Both the position numbers and the translations under genes were made by a program. Below are positions 43,964 through 53,808 of a stretch of DNA of 64,000 nucleotides, piece by piece (positions within the stretch are counted from its first letter, which is position 1; each line of letters begins with the position of its first letter). The notes beneath the pieces are model-generated. The model did not search any database. It was not told where the DNA came from and saw only the letters and a list, made by a program, of their open reading frames with translations. This stretch comes from Trichosphaerium sp. ATCC 40318 (lineage: Eukaryota > Discosea > Flabellinia > Trichosidae), in NCBI GenBank assembly GCA_038496445.1, contig JALMLS010000589.1:178938-242937 (forward strand), given 5' to 3'.

Positions 43964-44241
43964 TTGTGTATTCAGGAGAGGCGCAAGATATTGTGACTAA
44001 AACGTGGCAGAAAGTGAGTAGAGCTTTGATAAGAATAACAGATTGTATATTTGGAAGTATAGTCAAGAACTCACAAGATCGAATTCTAAGTTGTCCGATG
44101 GCTTTGTCTTGAATGTCTTACATGTATCAGATGCAATACCGGTTATTGATATTAGTACTACACTAACTACAAGTCACGAGAATCTAACAGGAAACTTGTT
44201 GACCTTTAAGATTTATTGTTTTAAAAAACGTTGTACGCAAT

Positions 44242-45417
44242 ATGAGCGATAGTAATACAAGTGAATCTTCCTTAAACGAACGCAAACAAGACTCAACATT
44301 GCTTTGTTTACCACTAGAGATCCAACATATGATTTTAAACACAGATTATCACGCTTTTATCAATTGGCCTCTTCTTTGTTTTCAAGCGGCAGAAACGAGC
44401 AGGTTTAACGCAAATATGGACAAACACGGAACGTTTAGAAAATTCATGGCCGATGGAGCGAAACGCGTTGAAACCAAGTTCAAAAATGGTACCACAGCTG
44501 GTCGGGAGCGTAAATGGCACCCAAACGGCCAATTAGCGGTCGAACGGTACAACAGACATGGTAAAAGAAGAAACAAAGGCTATCTCTATCACTACCGTAA
44601 ATGGTATCCATCTGGAGCTAAATACAAGGAAGGGTTTTATAAACAGGGCGTAAAACATGGCAGATTCTCGGTTTTTCAAGCAAATGGTTCATTGAGAACA
44701 ACAGGAGTTTACAACAAAGGTAGAAAGAATGGTGAATTTTTGACTTACTCAGTGCGTGATGGACAGATTCTAGAGTCTTGCTTTTACAAACAAGGTCAAA
44801 AAGACGGGTTATTGACCGTTTATAGCCAAGAATTCATTGATAGTTATCAAATGAAGGAAGGAAGGATTTGTGGAGAGTGCAAGAAATTTAGAAAAAAAAC
44901 CAATCAACTTGTTGTCCATTGTTTTGCGATGAACACAGGTTGTTGCCATGAAAATGTCCATAGATTTCAACTATACCATGGAGAGTATAAGAAATATGAT
45001 GATTCAGGTAATCTAAGAAAGCATTGTTGGTTTAACAAGGGTGAGCCTGAAGGAGACTATATTTTATACAGGTATGGCTTAATGAAAGTCAAGTATTCCT
45101 ACAAGTGTTTTGTTGATACACCTGGTTATATACCACGTGCAAAAAATCATCGTAAACCATACTATAATAGGACTACTAGTGTTAGACATGGCGAGTATAA
45201 GCTTTGGTATGAAAATGGTCAACTTCAAGAACACTGCTTTTTTAAAGACAGATTAAAGCATGGAGAGTATAAAGTTTGGTATCGTAATGGGCAGTTACAA
45301 ATCCATTGTTTCTATGTTAAAGGTATAGAAAAAGGTGAATATAAAAGTTGGAACGTGGATGGTGTATTAGATCAACATAGGCTTTCTTTGAACTTGGAAA
45401 ATGTAACAAAAAGGTAA
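44242..45417 (+). CDS. F-box/MORN-like (YwqK-type) repeat protein, 391 residues
   Basis: Single exon. Residues 22-60 form an F-box-like head (LLCLPLEIQHMILNTDYHAF, then INWPLL). From about residue 60 come roughly twelve repeats of 21-25 residues on the theme G-E-Y-K-x-W-Y-x-N-G-Q-L-x-x-H-C-x-F: GRERKWHPNGQLAVERYNR, HYRKWYPSGAKYKEGFYKQG, HGEYKLWYENGQLQEHCFFK. This is the toxin-antitoxin YwqK/MORN-variant repeat, here in a eukaryotic protein. F-box plus such repeats is also frequent in large DNA viruses of protists (established knowledge). Predicted SCF substrate adaptor. It is the intact counterpart of the pseudogene at 1881. Confidence 0.8.
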   Translation: MSDSNTSESSLNERKQDSTLLCLPLEIQHMILNTDYHAFINWPLLCFQAAETSRFNANMDKHGTFRKFMADGAKRVETKFKNGTTAGRERKWHPNGQLAVERYNRHGKRRNKGYLYHYRKWYPSGAKYKEGFYKQGVKHGRFSVFQANGSLRTTGVYNKGRKNGEFLTYSVRDGQILESCFYKQGQKDGLLTVYSQEFIDSYQMKEGRICGECKKFRKKTNQLVVHCFAMNTGCCHENVHRFQLYHGEYKKYDDSGNLRKHCWFNKGEPEGDYILYRYGLMKVKYSYKCFVDTPGYIPRAKNHRKPYYNRTTSVRHGEYKLWYENGQLQEHCFFKDRLKHGEYKVWYRNGQLQIHCFYVKGIEKGEYKSWNVDGVLDQHRLSLNLENVTKR

Positions 45418-45506
45418 ATTTTGTTATGGAAAGCAAGAACTGACGTTTTATCCCACGTGCAGAGCCATTATAGAATCTTGTATCAAATAGTACATTACCT
45501 TGTGTT

Positions 45507-46148
45507 TTGTTGTACATGTTGTGCTTAGTTTTAGTCAATGGTAAAAGTAAGGATTACCTTAAATCAACACGTGAAGAGGTAAAAGAAAAATTGTCGTGGC
45601 CTTGGAGTTGGAACATCGATTTCAAACTTCGCATTAATTATCCAAGAAAAAAATACTTCTCATCAAGATGTAGTAGCCAGCTAAAACACCTAACCGGTTA
45701 TAGCTGTCAAACTTATTAGGTGGAGTGTGACTTGTCGCAAATCATTGAAACAGTTTTCTTGGAACGTTTGGAGTGTATCTCTGAAGGTTTACCAAATAGA
45801 GTAAGTCAACCTTTAACACTCGAGTCTCGTACTTCCTTGTTTGTGTTTTGGGAATTGAGAGCCAAAGGTTGCCTCACGTGTTGATTTGTAGCTGTTACAA
45901 TGGTTTGTGAGTAATTAAAGAGAGCTTGATCAAAGTTTTTGCCTGTACTTGGTTTATTAATTGTTGTTCTCCTCTAATTTCATTGTATACTTCCGCATTG
46001 GTGTTGGAGAAATATCTTAGCACGTGCTCAAGTGAAACACCTGAGAGATTCAGTTATTGGAAAGGTGGCTTACTTGTATAAGCATGGATGGAGAAATATT
46101 GCCTATTCAGCTGAGGATTTTCTGTATCCTGAGTTACTCGTTCATTAA
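45507..46148 (+). CDS. Hypothetical gene, two or three exons, structure uncertain
   Basis: A 70-codon frame from ATG 45507 contains STREEVKEKLSWPWSWNIDF and ends at a TAG that coincides with an acceptor (TTATTAG at 45719). It is followed by CDLSQIIETVFLERLECIS and a GTAAGT donor at about 45800. A further open piece at about 46013-46148 reads RAQVKHLRDSVIGKVAYLYK and ends SAEDFLYPELLVH with stop. The pieces look like exons of one gene, but phases do not all match my joins. No family recognised. Confidence 0.35.
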
Positions 46149-46224
46149 ACGCGATAAAACAAAAGAATAAAATAAGAAACGACGTTCCACAATAAGTTAA
46201 ACTAAACAGAATCTAGCTTTAGTT

Positions 46225-46500
46225 ATGTGGCCTGCTCTAAAGCTATTATTTTTGTACCTTCTCCAGACTACTAAATATAAAGGTATCAATGCAAATATAA
46301 CCAATTTATCTAACTGCGTAAACGCTGGCTCAGTCGTGAAAATAACAGTGCAAAAAAAAAAAACAGTTCAAGTCTGTCAGAAATCTGCTTGTGTAATCTC
46401 CTCTGAGTTACATCTCTTAATTGACGTTGTAGTAGCCATTCCTGATGGTCAGTCAGGTGAGTGTTATTCTATGCACTGGTTGACACCCTCAACAAAATAG
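46225..46500 (+). CDS. Weak ORF, possibly secreted
   Basis: 92 codons starting MWPALKLLFLYLLQTT, signal-peptide-like, then cysteine-containing segments (NCVNAGSVVKI, CQKSACVIS). A possible short intron (CTCCAG acceptor at 46265) blurs the start. Its 3' end touches the fold-back element at 46498. Confidence 0.25.
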   Translation: MWPALKLLFLYLLQTTKYKGINANITNLSNCVNAGSVVKITVQKKKTVQVCQKSACVISSELHLLIDVVVAIPDGQSGECYSMHWLTPSTK

Positions 46501-46709
46501 AATTCAGCAAAAAAAAGTAGAATAAAAACACAACATGGCTGTTGACTATCACGGGATGTAGCTTTACACCACGTGATTAATGTAGGATAGGTTAAATTAG
46601 ATAGTGTTTGATGACCAATAATTAAGAAACTTGCCGGCACGTTATAGTCAACAAAAATGTTGTGTTTTTTCACATTCTGTCTACTTTTTTTTTTTGTGCT
46701 AATTTCTAT
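46498..46709. mobile_element. Fold-back element with 50-bp arms
   Basis: Left arm pieces AAAAAAAAGTAG, ACACAACAT and GTTGACTAT pair in order with right arm pieces ATAGTCAAC, ATGTTGTGT and CTACTTTTTTTT. The loop is about 90 bp and contains CCACGTGATT. No ORF. It sits 30 bp in front of a Ras-like gene start, so a promoter effect is possible. Confidence 0.6.
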
Positions 46710-46738
46710 TTTTGTTGAGGCACCACAAGAGCCACAAA

Positions 46739-47510
46739 ATGATGGCTATACATAAAATAGTAGTACTAGGAGAAGGCGGAGTTGGAAAATCGTCAGTTAT
46801 CTTACAATTAGTAACAAGCAAGTTTGTTCAAGACTGCGACCCCACATTAGAAGACTCGTACGCGTTTTAAATCGTTTTACGCAAATTATAGCGTATTTGA
46901 TTGTATTTGGCCAAAAGAAAGCTAAAACCTCTCTCAGGTACCGCCACATGTGTGTTATTGATGAACAACCTGTTATGTTGGATATTCTAGACGCAACAGG
47001 CAGAGGCGAGTTTTCTGCACTTCGTGATCAAGTACGTACACAAACTGTATTTGGGAAGTATCGTTCTAAAACATATGTGGCTAGTGGATATCTGAAGCCG
47101 AAGGATTCTTGATTATTTATTCTATCACAAGCCGTGAGTCATTTGAGCAGGCACCACAGTTTTTAAATAAGGTCTTAAGGTAAGAGGAAGCACGTGAGCA
47201 ACGACAAAAGTTCCTTTTTTTTTTGTTGATTGAAACATAAAAAAGTTATTTTCAAAGAATTGAACAGTACTCAACGTCTTACTTGTTTTTTTCAAGGTTG
47301 AAAGATGTAGAATCAATTCCTGCTGTATTAGTAGGTAATAAAGCTGATTTAAGCGAAACAGATAGAAAAGTTGGTGAAGACAAAGGACAAGAACTAGCAA
47401 AAAAATACGGCATACCTTTTTTTGAGACTTCAGCTAAAACACGTGTCAATGTTGTAGAAGCGTTTTATGAACTTGTGAGAGAGATACGAACTAGAAATGT
47501 ATCTAAATAA
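46739..47510 (+). CDS. Ras-like small GTPase without CAAX box (1)
   Basis: Exons 46739-46857, 46938-47031, 47085-47179 and 47297-47510 join to exactly 174 codons. G1 is GEGGVGKSS; the effector region is [13 protein letters not shown] followed by [10 protein letters not shown]3 is [12 protein letters not shown]; then [23 protein letters not shown]4 LVGNKADLS and G5 FFETSAKTR. Compared with Ras, the DTAGQ motif reads DATGR: Arg replaces the catalytic Gln61. The C-terminus ends [10 protein letters not shown] with no cysteine, so no prenylation site. 173 residues, about 15 shorter than Ras because the hypervariable tail is absent. Closest to Rap/Ras overall (VREIR end). Expected cytosolic, slow GTP hydrolysis. 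Confidence 0.88.
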
Positions 47511-48065
47511 AAATAAACGGTTGTGAGTGATCACAACCTGCAATTGTAAGAGTGATAGCAATGGTACCAAAACGACTCACCAGAGCTTAGCCAAATCACT
47601 GCAAAACCTGCGCTAACTCAGACACAAATATCGTGTATTTGCCAGAATCCAGACTGTTTACTGATGCCAACTAGTACCATTTTTTCCACCATTGCTACTA
47701 CTACAACAAGCTAATCAGTAAATCACTAGTTGGCCTATCAATAGTTTTAGTCAAACTTGATTTATCAAACAACAACCCACAGTATAGAATGACAACGACG
47801 GAATGTCAATGTCCACTGTTGTACCTCTATCGAGTTACAGCTTGACATCACAGACTTGAGCTGTTAAGTATACAATGGGACAAAAGTATACCCATGATAT
47901 TCAGCGGCGATTTCAGGTCAGCACCACTAACTTCTATTTGTAAAAAGAAAACTACGGCTAAATAAACGCATGAAAAACTTGATTGCCAACAAGTTTAGGA
48001 GCACCAAGAGTACACTGCAAGCTTTGACGTGAAACCAGTCCAATTTTTTTTATTTTGTATTTCGT
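47511..48065. other. Intergenic, 555 bp
   Basis: Between convergent genes. No gene, RNA or repeat recognised. Confidence 0.35.
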
Positions 48066-48605
48066 TCATTTCAAAGGTACATGCAGATGGCGTCGCGCTG
48101 AATCACTTCTTTGCATGATACTTTTAATCTTCCATTTGGAATCCTTACCATCACGTGTCAAATCGAAAAAAGCTAAAACTTGGAACCCAGTCACAGAAAT
48201 ACCTGAGATATCAACGTCTGTGCCATAAAATGTCACGTTTTCTTTTTTTGTAGGATAATCAGTTTGCCACCTTGCAGCAACCGTCGTGCTGTCTTCTACC
48301 TCATTCCCTTTACATATAGACTGTATCCTGACCTGATTTGGTGAGTTTGTGTCTACTATACTCTGCCACCCCAAAAAGGTCTGCACTAGGGACTCTGTAT
48401 CATGTCTTTGCGATTCGTTGGAGAATTGAAACGATTCGTGAAGAAGAGGTAAAAGATGTTCAGCTTTGAACTTATGAAGGTTTCCATGAGTGTTTTGAAT
48501 ATACTGGCGCACAATTTGTTCCACCATATGAACAGGACAGTAATTGACAATTTCAGAATTTGCCTGCCAAAGATTGCAGAATTTACCCACATTGCCATCC
48601 TGGCG
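48066..48605 (-). CDS. Probable NTF2-like fold protein, 5' end unresolved
   Basis: The exon opens after an acceptor GTTGTAG at 48606 (RQDG, then NLWQANSEIVNYCPVHMVEQ). It encodes LLHESFQFSN, TFLGWQSIVDTN, TTVAARWQTDYPTKK, then TGFQVLAFFDLTRDGKDSKW and IKSIMQRSDS. The order helix, helix, then long strands ending F-F-D-L-x-x-x-G-K-W-K-I matches SnoaL/NTF2-like proteins; this is inference from pattern. The upstream exon was not found, and the first in-frame ATG within this exon lies near 48527. Unknown role. Confidence 0.5.
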   Translation of the reverse strand, partial: RQDGNVGKFCNLWQANSEIVNYCPVHMVEQIVRQYIQNTHGNLHKFKAEHLLPLLHESFQFSNESQRHDTESLVQTFLGWQSIVDTNSPNQVRIQSICKGNEVEDSTTVAARWQTDYPTKKENVTFYGTDVDISGISVTGFQVLAFFDLTRDGKDSKWKIKSIMQRSDSARRHLHVPLK

Positions 48606-48819
48606 CTACAACAGAAATGGAACGCAAGTTGCTACACCAACTGGAATGGAATGTGTATATAGGCACGTTTAAGAAACCTCTATTTCGGTTACATCAAAAA
48701 CACTCCATTTGGGAGGATGACTATGCCTGGGACTCTAGCGCAGCCCTTATGTTGTTCTTTACTAGCTGTTTTGTCATAAAATATTTTATTTATAGTTACA
48801 TTACATAACAGGTTCTCCT

Positions 48820-49651
48820 CTATTGCATTCTACTCTTTGATTGTTTTTTATCAAGTGGGATTTGGACTTTTTTTAATTCAAGGATAGCGTGTAAGATTGT
48901 ATGGAACGATTCGTCAATATTGGTATTATCTTTTGCTGATGTTTCAAAAAACATACATCCGTAATGGTCTGCAAGTTCTTGTCCTTCTTTCGTAGATACC
49001 TTTCTATCATCTTCTCTATCACTTTTATTACCAATCAAAAGAATAGGTATAGTTTTTCCTCTTGCCCTTATGACAAACACGTGAAAACAAGAAAAACAAT
49101 GAAAAAAAAGAGGAAAAAAAAAGGAAATCCAAACTCTGGTATTGCACTGTTATTGTCAATGTCAAATTATAGTATCATCACTCTCACGGTAGTGGTTGAT
49201 ACTTTAATGTATTTGATGTGCGTACTCGTGAAATTCTTCAAAGTAAGGGACAACAAACTCAAACGACTCTCGGTTTGTGATACTATAAACTAAAACAAAC
49301 CCATCACGTTTGCCTATGAACTAAACAAGTTGTTAAGCTAAGAAATCAAACAAATCTATAACGTACATGGTCTCTTTGGACAGAATAGTCTTGTATACGC
49401 CCAGCAGTGTCGAAAATATTCAGAAACAGCTCTGCTTCATCGACTTTCATAACTTTTCTGTATATATCCTCCATTACTGGATCGTATCTATTATAACATT
49501 ATTTGAAGGTATTCTAAGCGGTTTTATGGTACTCTTCAACAAAAACGTCATGTCTGAAGCGTATTGTGATGGCAGATTTACCAGAACCTTCTTTTCCGCA
49601 TACTACAATATGACACTCATTGTTTCCCTTTTTCTTTTTGGTGTAAAGCAT
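48820..49651 (-). CDS. Ras-like small GTPase without CAAX box (2)
   Basis: Exons 49651-49533, 49487-49367, 49320-49226 and 49066-48820 join to 194 codons. After a basic lead (MLYTKKKKGNNE) come G1 VVCGKEGSGKSAI, effector FVEEYDPVMEDIYRKVMK, G3 LNIFDTAGRIQDYS, GFVLVYSITNRESFE, G4 LIGNKSDRE, G5 FFETSAKDN and the tail KKQSKSRMQ with no cysteine. The Gly12 position is Glu and the Gln61 position is Arg. Introns 1 and 3 match those of the gene at 46739, so the two are ancient paralogues. A 5' fragment of this gene is copied at 37445. Confidence 0.87.
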
Positions 49652-49944
49652 TTAACAGCCTGGTAAAAATAAGAAAGTTATTTTAGAAATTCACTGATTA
49701 AGCAGGGTTAGTCTGTATTCCTGAAACACGTAGCGAGACTGAACTTTACAATAAAGTGCATATGATATCAAAGTGAACAACCGACAGGTAGAATCCTGGT
49801 TTATTTACAACCTATAGCTGGCATCGCGAAAGCCAATCTCGTAGCCCGTAGAGTCTCGATAAATTAAATGAAGGACTAGCTTTGGTATAAACCTACCACA
49901 TTACCAGTAAACTCCAACATCTTACCATCACAAGACACAATATT
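49652..49944. promoter_or_regulatory. Divergent promoter with shared module, copy c
   Basis: 293 bp separate the Ras-like gene (minus) and the F-box/LRR gene (plus). Positions 49796-49894 are the inverted copy of the module at 37186 and 41269 (GGTAGAATCCTGGTTTA and GCCCGTAGAGTCTCGATAAA), with part of the palindrome deleted. Confidence 0.6.
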
Positions 49945-51126
49945 ATGCTTTCCGCTTCAAAGGGTTGTAAAATCAACAATAATACTTGTGAGAGTTTGCT
50001 TCAGCTTCCTACAGAGATATTAGCATATATCTTGTGTCAAACAACCAAATCACGATTTGCAGCTTGTCAAACCTGTCGTTTTATTGCTTCTATCATTCAT
50101 GATATTATTGGCTACCACGCTATTAGACTTACAACGTTAACTCAATCAAAATCAGCTGTAAAACATCCTGGTATTGTGAAATGCACAAAAGTTGCCCTTA
50201 GCGGACATGTTTTTGATGACAATGTTATCAAACAATTTGCTGGTGTTCATACTATTTATCTTGATGATGACACTTCAGTAACTGATGTAGGAGTTAAAGC
50301 ACTTACTGGTGTACATACTATTAATCTTGATCGTACTTCAGTAACAGATGAAGGAGTTAAAGCACTTGCTGGCGTCCATACTATTAACCTTAGTCACACT
50401 TTAGTAACTGATGAAGGCGTCAAAGCACTTACTGGTGTACATACTATTAATCTTGATCGTACTTCAGTAACTGATGAAGGCGTCAAAGCACTTGCTGGAG
50501 TTCATACTATTTTCCTCAATCACACTTCAGTAACTGATGAAGGCGTCAAAGCACTTGCTGGAGTTCATACTATTCACCTGAATAGCACTTCAGTAACTGA
50601 TGAAGGTGTCAAAGCACTTGTTGGAGTTCATAGCATTTACCTTGGTAGAACTTCAATAACTGATGAAGGAGTTAAAGCACTTGCTGGCGTCCATAATATT
50701 GACCTTAGTTACACTTCAGTAACTGATGAAGGCGTTAAAATACTTGCTGGGGTTCATACTATTTTCCTTGACATTACTTCAGTAACTGATGAAGGAATTA
50801 AAGCACTTGCTGGCGTCCATTATATTGACCTTAGTGACACTTCAGTAACTGATGAAGGAGTTAGAGCACTTGCTGGAGTTCATGAGATTTACCTTAACGA
50901 CACTTCAGTAACTGATGAAGGCGTTAAAGCACTTGCTGGTGTCCATACTATTGGTCTTGATGACACTTCAGTAACTGATGAAGGTGTTAGAGCACTTGCT
51001 GGAGTTCATGAGATTTACCTTAACAACACTTCAGTAACTGATGAAGGTATTAAAGCACTAAAAGGCGCCCATTATATTGAAGTGCATGATGCAAAAATCA
51101 TAAGGCATACAAGCTCTTTGTACTAA
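49945..51126 (+). CDS. F-box/LRR protein, intact long member (393 residues)
   Basis: ATG 49945 (MLSASKGCKINNN). F-box at residues 16-50 (LLQLPTEILAYILCQTTKSR), a linker with ACQTCRFIASIIHDIIGYHA and TTLTQSKSAV, then thirteen LRR units of 21 residues (TSVTDEGVKALAGVHTI plus variable L-x-x) and a cap (GAHYIEVHDAKI). The short, regular unit is like the cysteine-poor LRRs of F-box proteins of the FBXL type. The variable positions in each unit (DLSY, FLNH, YLGR, HLNS) lie on the predicted concave face, so the array is a plausible adaptable binding surface. AATAAACC follows the stop. Predicted SCF substrate receptor. Confidence 0.85.
   Translation: MLSASKGCKINNNTCESLLQLPTEILAYILCQTTKSRFAACQTCRFIASIIHDIIGYHAIRLTTLTQSKSAVKHPGIVKCTKVALSGHVFDDNVIKQFAGVHTIYLDDDTSVTDVGVKALTGVHTINLDRTSVTDEGVKALAGVHTINLSHTLVTDEGVKALTGVHTINLDRTSVTDEGVKALAGVHTIFLNHTSVTDEGVKALAGVHTIHLNSTSVTDEGVKALVGVHSIYLGRTSITDEGVKALAGVHNIDLSYTSVTDEGVKILAGVHTIFLDITSVTDEGIKALAGVHYIDLSDTSVTDEGVRALAGVHEIYLNDTSVTDEGVKALAGVHTIGLDDTSVTDEGVRALAGVHEIYLNNTSVTDEGIKALKGAHYIEVHDAKIIRHTSSLY
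50230..51060 (+). repeat. 63-bp coding repeat array, 13 units
   Basis: Core GATGAAGGCGTCAAAGCACT repeats every 63 bp in frame. Units are more diverged from each other than those at 31606-32440, suggesting an older array. Confidence 0.88.
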
Positions 51127-51535
51127 GAAACAAGTAATAAACCAGTACTGAAATGACTCACAAAAAGTGTAACTGCAATTAAATACCTACCCTCGCTAGC
51201 AATAGAATTCAACACTCAGAATGTTATTTATCAATACAGAGTAGACATGATTCAATATAAAATAGATCTTTAGTGATTTTCGTCTAGAGAGGGTGAGGAA
51301 AATCTAGAAGTTTTCTAGAAGTGTGATAGAAGTGTTTTTTCTCCCCAACCATAAAATAGAGTCCTCAGTTGCCGGACACAGGCTATTACAATCCGGCTGC
51401 ACAGAGTACAGGCAAAGGTATAGGAGCAATCTACAATAATTGATAGTAATCAAAATACAGAGCACACAGTACATGGTATTTTAATGATAGATGTTGTAGT
51501 CAAGTTTTATTGAATCCGGTACTTTAGGTAGAATA
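51127..51535. other. Intergenic, 410 bp
   Basis: Between two convergent 3' ends. A few TCTAGAAG direct repeats lie at 51290-51330. No gene seen. Confidence 0.3.
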
Positions 51536-52867
51536 TTATTTGCCATAACCAGTTGAACCTGAAAGTAAAGCTCTACGCATATCACTATCAATCTGACTTC
51601 TAGGAAAACAAACAAGTAAGAATGTGATGAAAAGAAAGAACACAAGCATTAAAAAGTACGGTTTGCATGGTGAAATAGACAAGCCAACAATATCATCTGG
51701 AGTTGGTATCTGAGCAAATCCACTTGCTGTCAAAGCTTCAGTATTTGTATTGTACATATATGACTCTCCCATTTCTTCTGATCCACAAACAACTAAGATA
51801 TGTGTACTATCGTACACAGCCAATCCTAGTAAACAATGTTATTTTTTTCTAGAACTGTTGTTTACTTATCTTGATTTACCTTTAATGTTTGTACATGGTG
51901 TTGCGATTGCTGATCCCAAAGATGTGCACCGGCCAGGTGGATTTTCTGGTAATCTAGAACGCACAATCATACCGCCATATCCCATGTGTGATATTAGACC
52001 AATTACAACAACTAAAAGATAACAAGTAAACAAAAATCAACAGCTGTTAATAACCGTACTTGGTGCTGCAGTTGGGGGGGATGTTACTAAACGCGCACAT
52101 ACACGAGTACCTTCACATGGTGATGTGAAAGAATTGACGGCAACGCTGTTGTCTATGGTACCATACAGGGTACCCGTTATAGGATCGATATTCATGTTTG
52201 TGTTTGGGCCAATCATACCAGCTTCAGCGCATTCGTCTATCTTCAATATTGCGTTAGAAATAAAAGTACTATCTTAATCTTTATCGTACAGGAGTGCAAC
52301 TTCCAGGTGTCAAAGTTTGTACTATACCAATACCAGGTTCAACTTGGTAAGCTACAATAATATTGCCATTTTCTAGATGCGCTAAACGTAAAACAATGAG
52401 GTTGAAGGGTAACAAAAGGAATATACAGATTTTTTAAAAGCGCCAAAACTAGCCGGAAAAACTTCAATACTTCAAAAGTTCAAATCGTTCAAATTGTCTA
52501 CTTTTTTCCTACAGAATTTCATTTCTCTCAAAATGTATTTTCAAGAAGAAAAAGTTGGATTTGATGCATAAAAAACTGTAGGAGGTTTTTGAATTTCATA
52601 AAAAAATCTTGGTTAATACGCACTCGCAGAAGTAAGGAAGCTATTCGTGGAAACACAGGCTATATTACATTGTAAATATAGAAGAAGAAGAATAAGTGAC
52701 AACTTACGAGAGCTAATAAGTGCTCCAGACTCCAACTCAAATCGTTGAAGAGTACCGGTACCAGAACCAGAGTCTACGTAGTAGGCTACAACAGCTGCAG
52801 TTTGAGCTTTTGATAGTAATACAAGAGATGAAACCAATAAACAAAGGAGAAGTGGTCGTAGATACAT
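51536..52867 (-). CDS. Secreted repeat-family protein, member 5
   Basis: ATG 52867 (MYLRPLLLCLLVSSLVLLSK). Exons encode LQRFELESGALIS; the Cys exon ACVSTNSFLTSA; LENGNIIVAYQVEPG with PGSCTP; CAEAGMIGPNTNMNIDPITG and TLYGTIDNSVAVNSFTSPCE; the exon with IVRSRLPENPPGRCTSLG; YDSTHILVVCGSEEMGESYM with GFAQIPTPDDIVGLSIS; and DSDMRRALLSGSTGYGK. It is nearly identical to the plus-strand copy at 55814 from the sixth exon on, including intron sequence, making an inverted pair around the filamin-type gene. Confidence 0.78.
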
Positions 52868-53808
52868 TGTTGTTGTTGTTATTGGGGTTTTTGTGCTGAT
52901 ACAATCGTAACCAGTAATGCACATTTCCATTTAATCTTTCAGATCACCATCTTGAGATAGCTCCCCAAAGAAACAGTTAATCCAAGACGTAAAGGTGAAC
53001 GTATGGCTGATTGAAGTTCTGGTTTGAGCTGTTTTTTCGAGACTCCGCAACTCCGTGTCACTGTGTGATCTCAGGGGTTATACACTTTTACCGAAATGAT
53101 GCCGACAACCAACCGAAAAAAAAAGGTGTTGTTAGATACTAATGAAGCGATTAAATGGCTCTGTTCGCTTTTGGTCGGGCTCTTTGCTATGCTCAGGACA
53201 AAATCAGACCTTCGCTCACTTATTGTCAGCAACAGTGAGCCAAAAAGTTGGAATTCCAATAATTTGAATACAAGTTTTCGGTTTCGTTTCAGCGAGCTTT
53301 CGGCGTTGTTGCCGAAATATCGGTAGATTAACTGACCCTCAAGGCAACTTCCTAATAGGGTCACTGATAAACGGTTATGCCCATTGAGCAGGTCAAGCAA
53401 CCTTAAATAGTTCAAGGCAAAACAAAATGTAAAAGAAAGAACATTGGTTGCAACCAAGGTCAAGTATAGAGATAGATACTCCAGTTAGTGCCCTCCATTC
53501 TGTGTTGTGCTGTAAGAGTGTAAGAATCCAAATAAAATGCTTTACACTTCATCTGTCACATTCTTACACATCTGTCATTAAGTAAATCGAAATTTGGTAT
53601 GGCACAATATGAGAGCTAATATCGTGTATCCGTTGACCCAAGCAACCAAAAAAACTCTCTGTATGTAAAAGTAATAAAATTATTCGCAGTGATTATTGTG
53701 TGGTACACGTAGCTTATGGTAGTGCGTTAATGGTAGTGAACAAACTTAAAATAATAAAATTCTGCGTCTTAATAAATAAAGGAAGTCTCTCGCCTTGCAA
53801 TACAATAA
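52868..53808. other. Intergenic, 940 bp
   Basis: Opposite open frames overlap at 53071-53463 without recognisable domains. Near 53039 is TTTTTTCGAGACTCCGCAAC, a weak relative of the promoter repeats at 35430. Several CAT/ACA-rich stretches; no RNA gene. Confidence 0.35.

Noticed and set aside
31606-51060. CRISPR-like array from regular repeats
   Set aside because: The 63-bp units are coding LRRs with no unique spacers.
53071-53463. 130-codon minus-strand frame and opposite 76-codon frame
   Set aside because: Neither has a recognisable domain or homologous copy in the window; probably chance.
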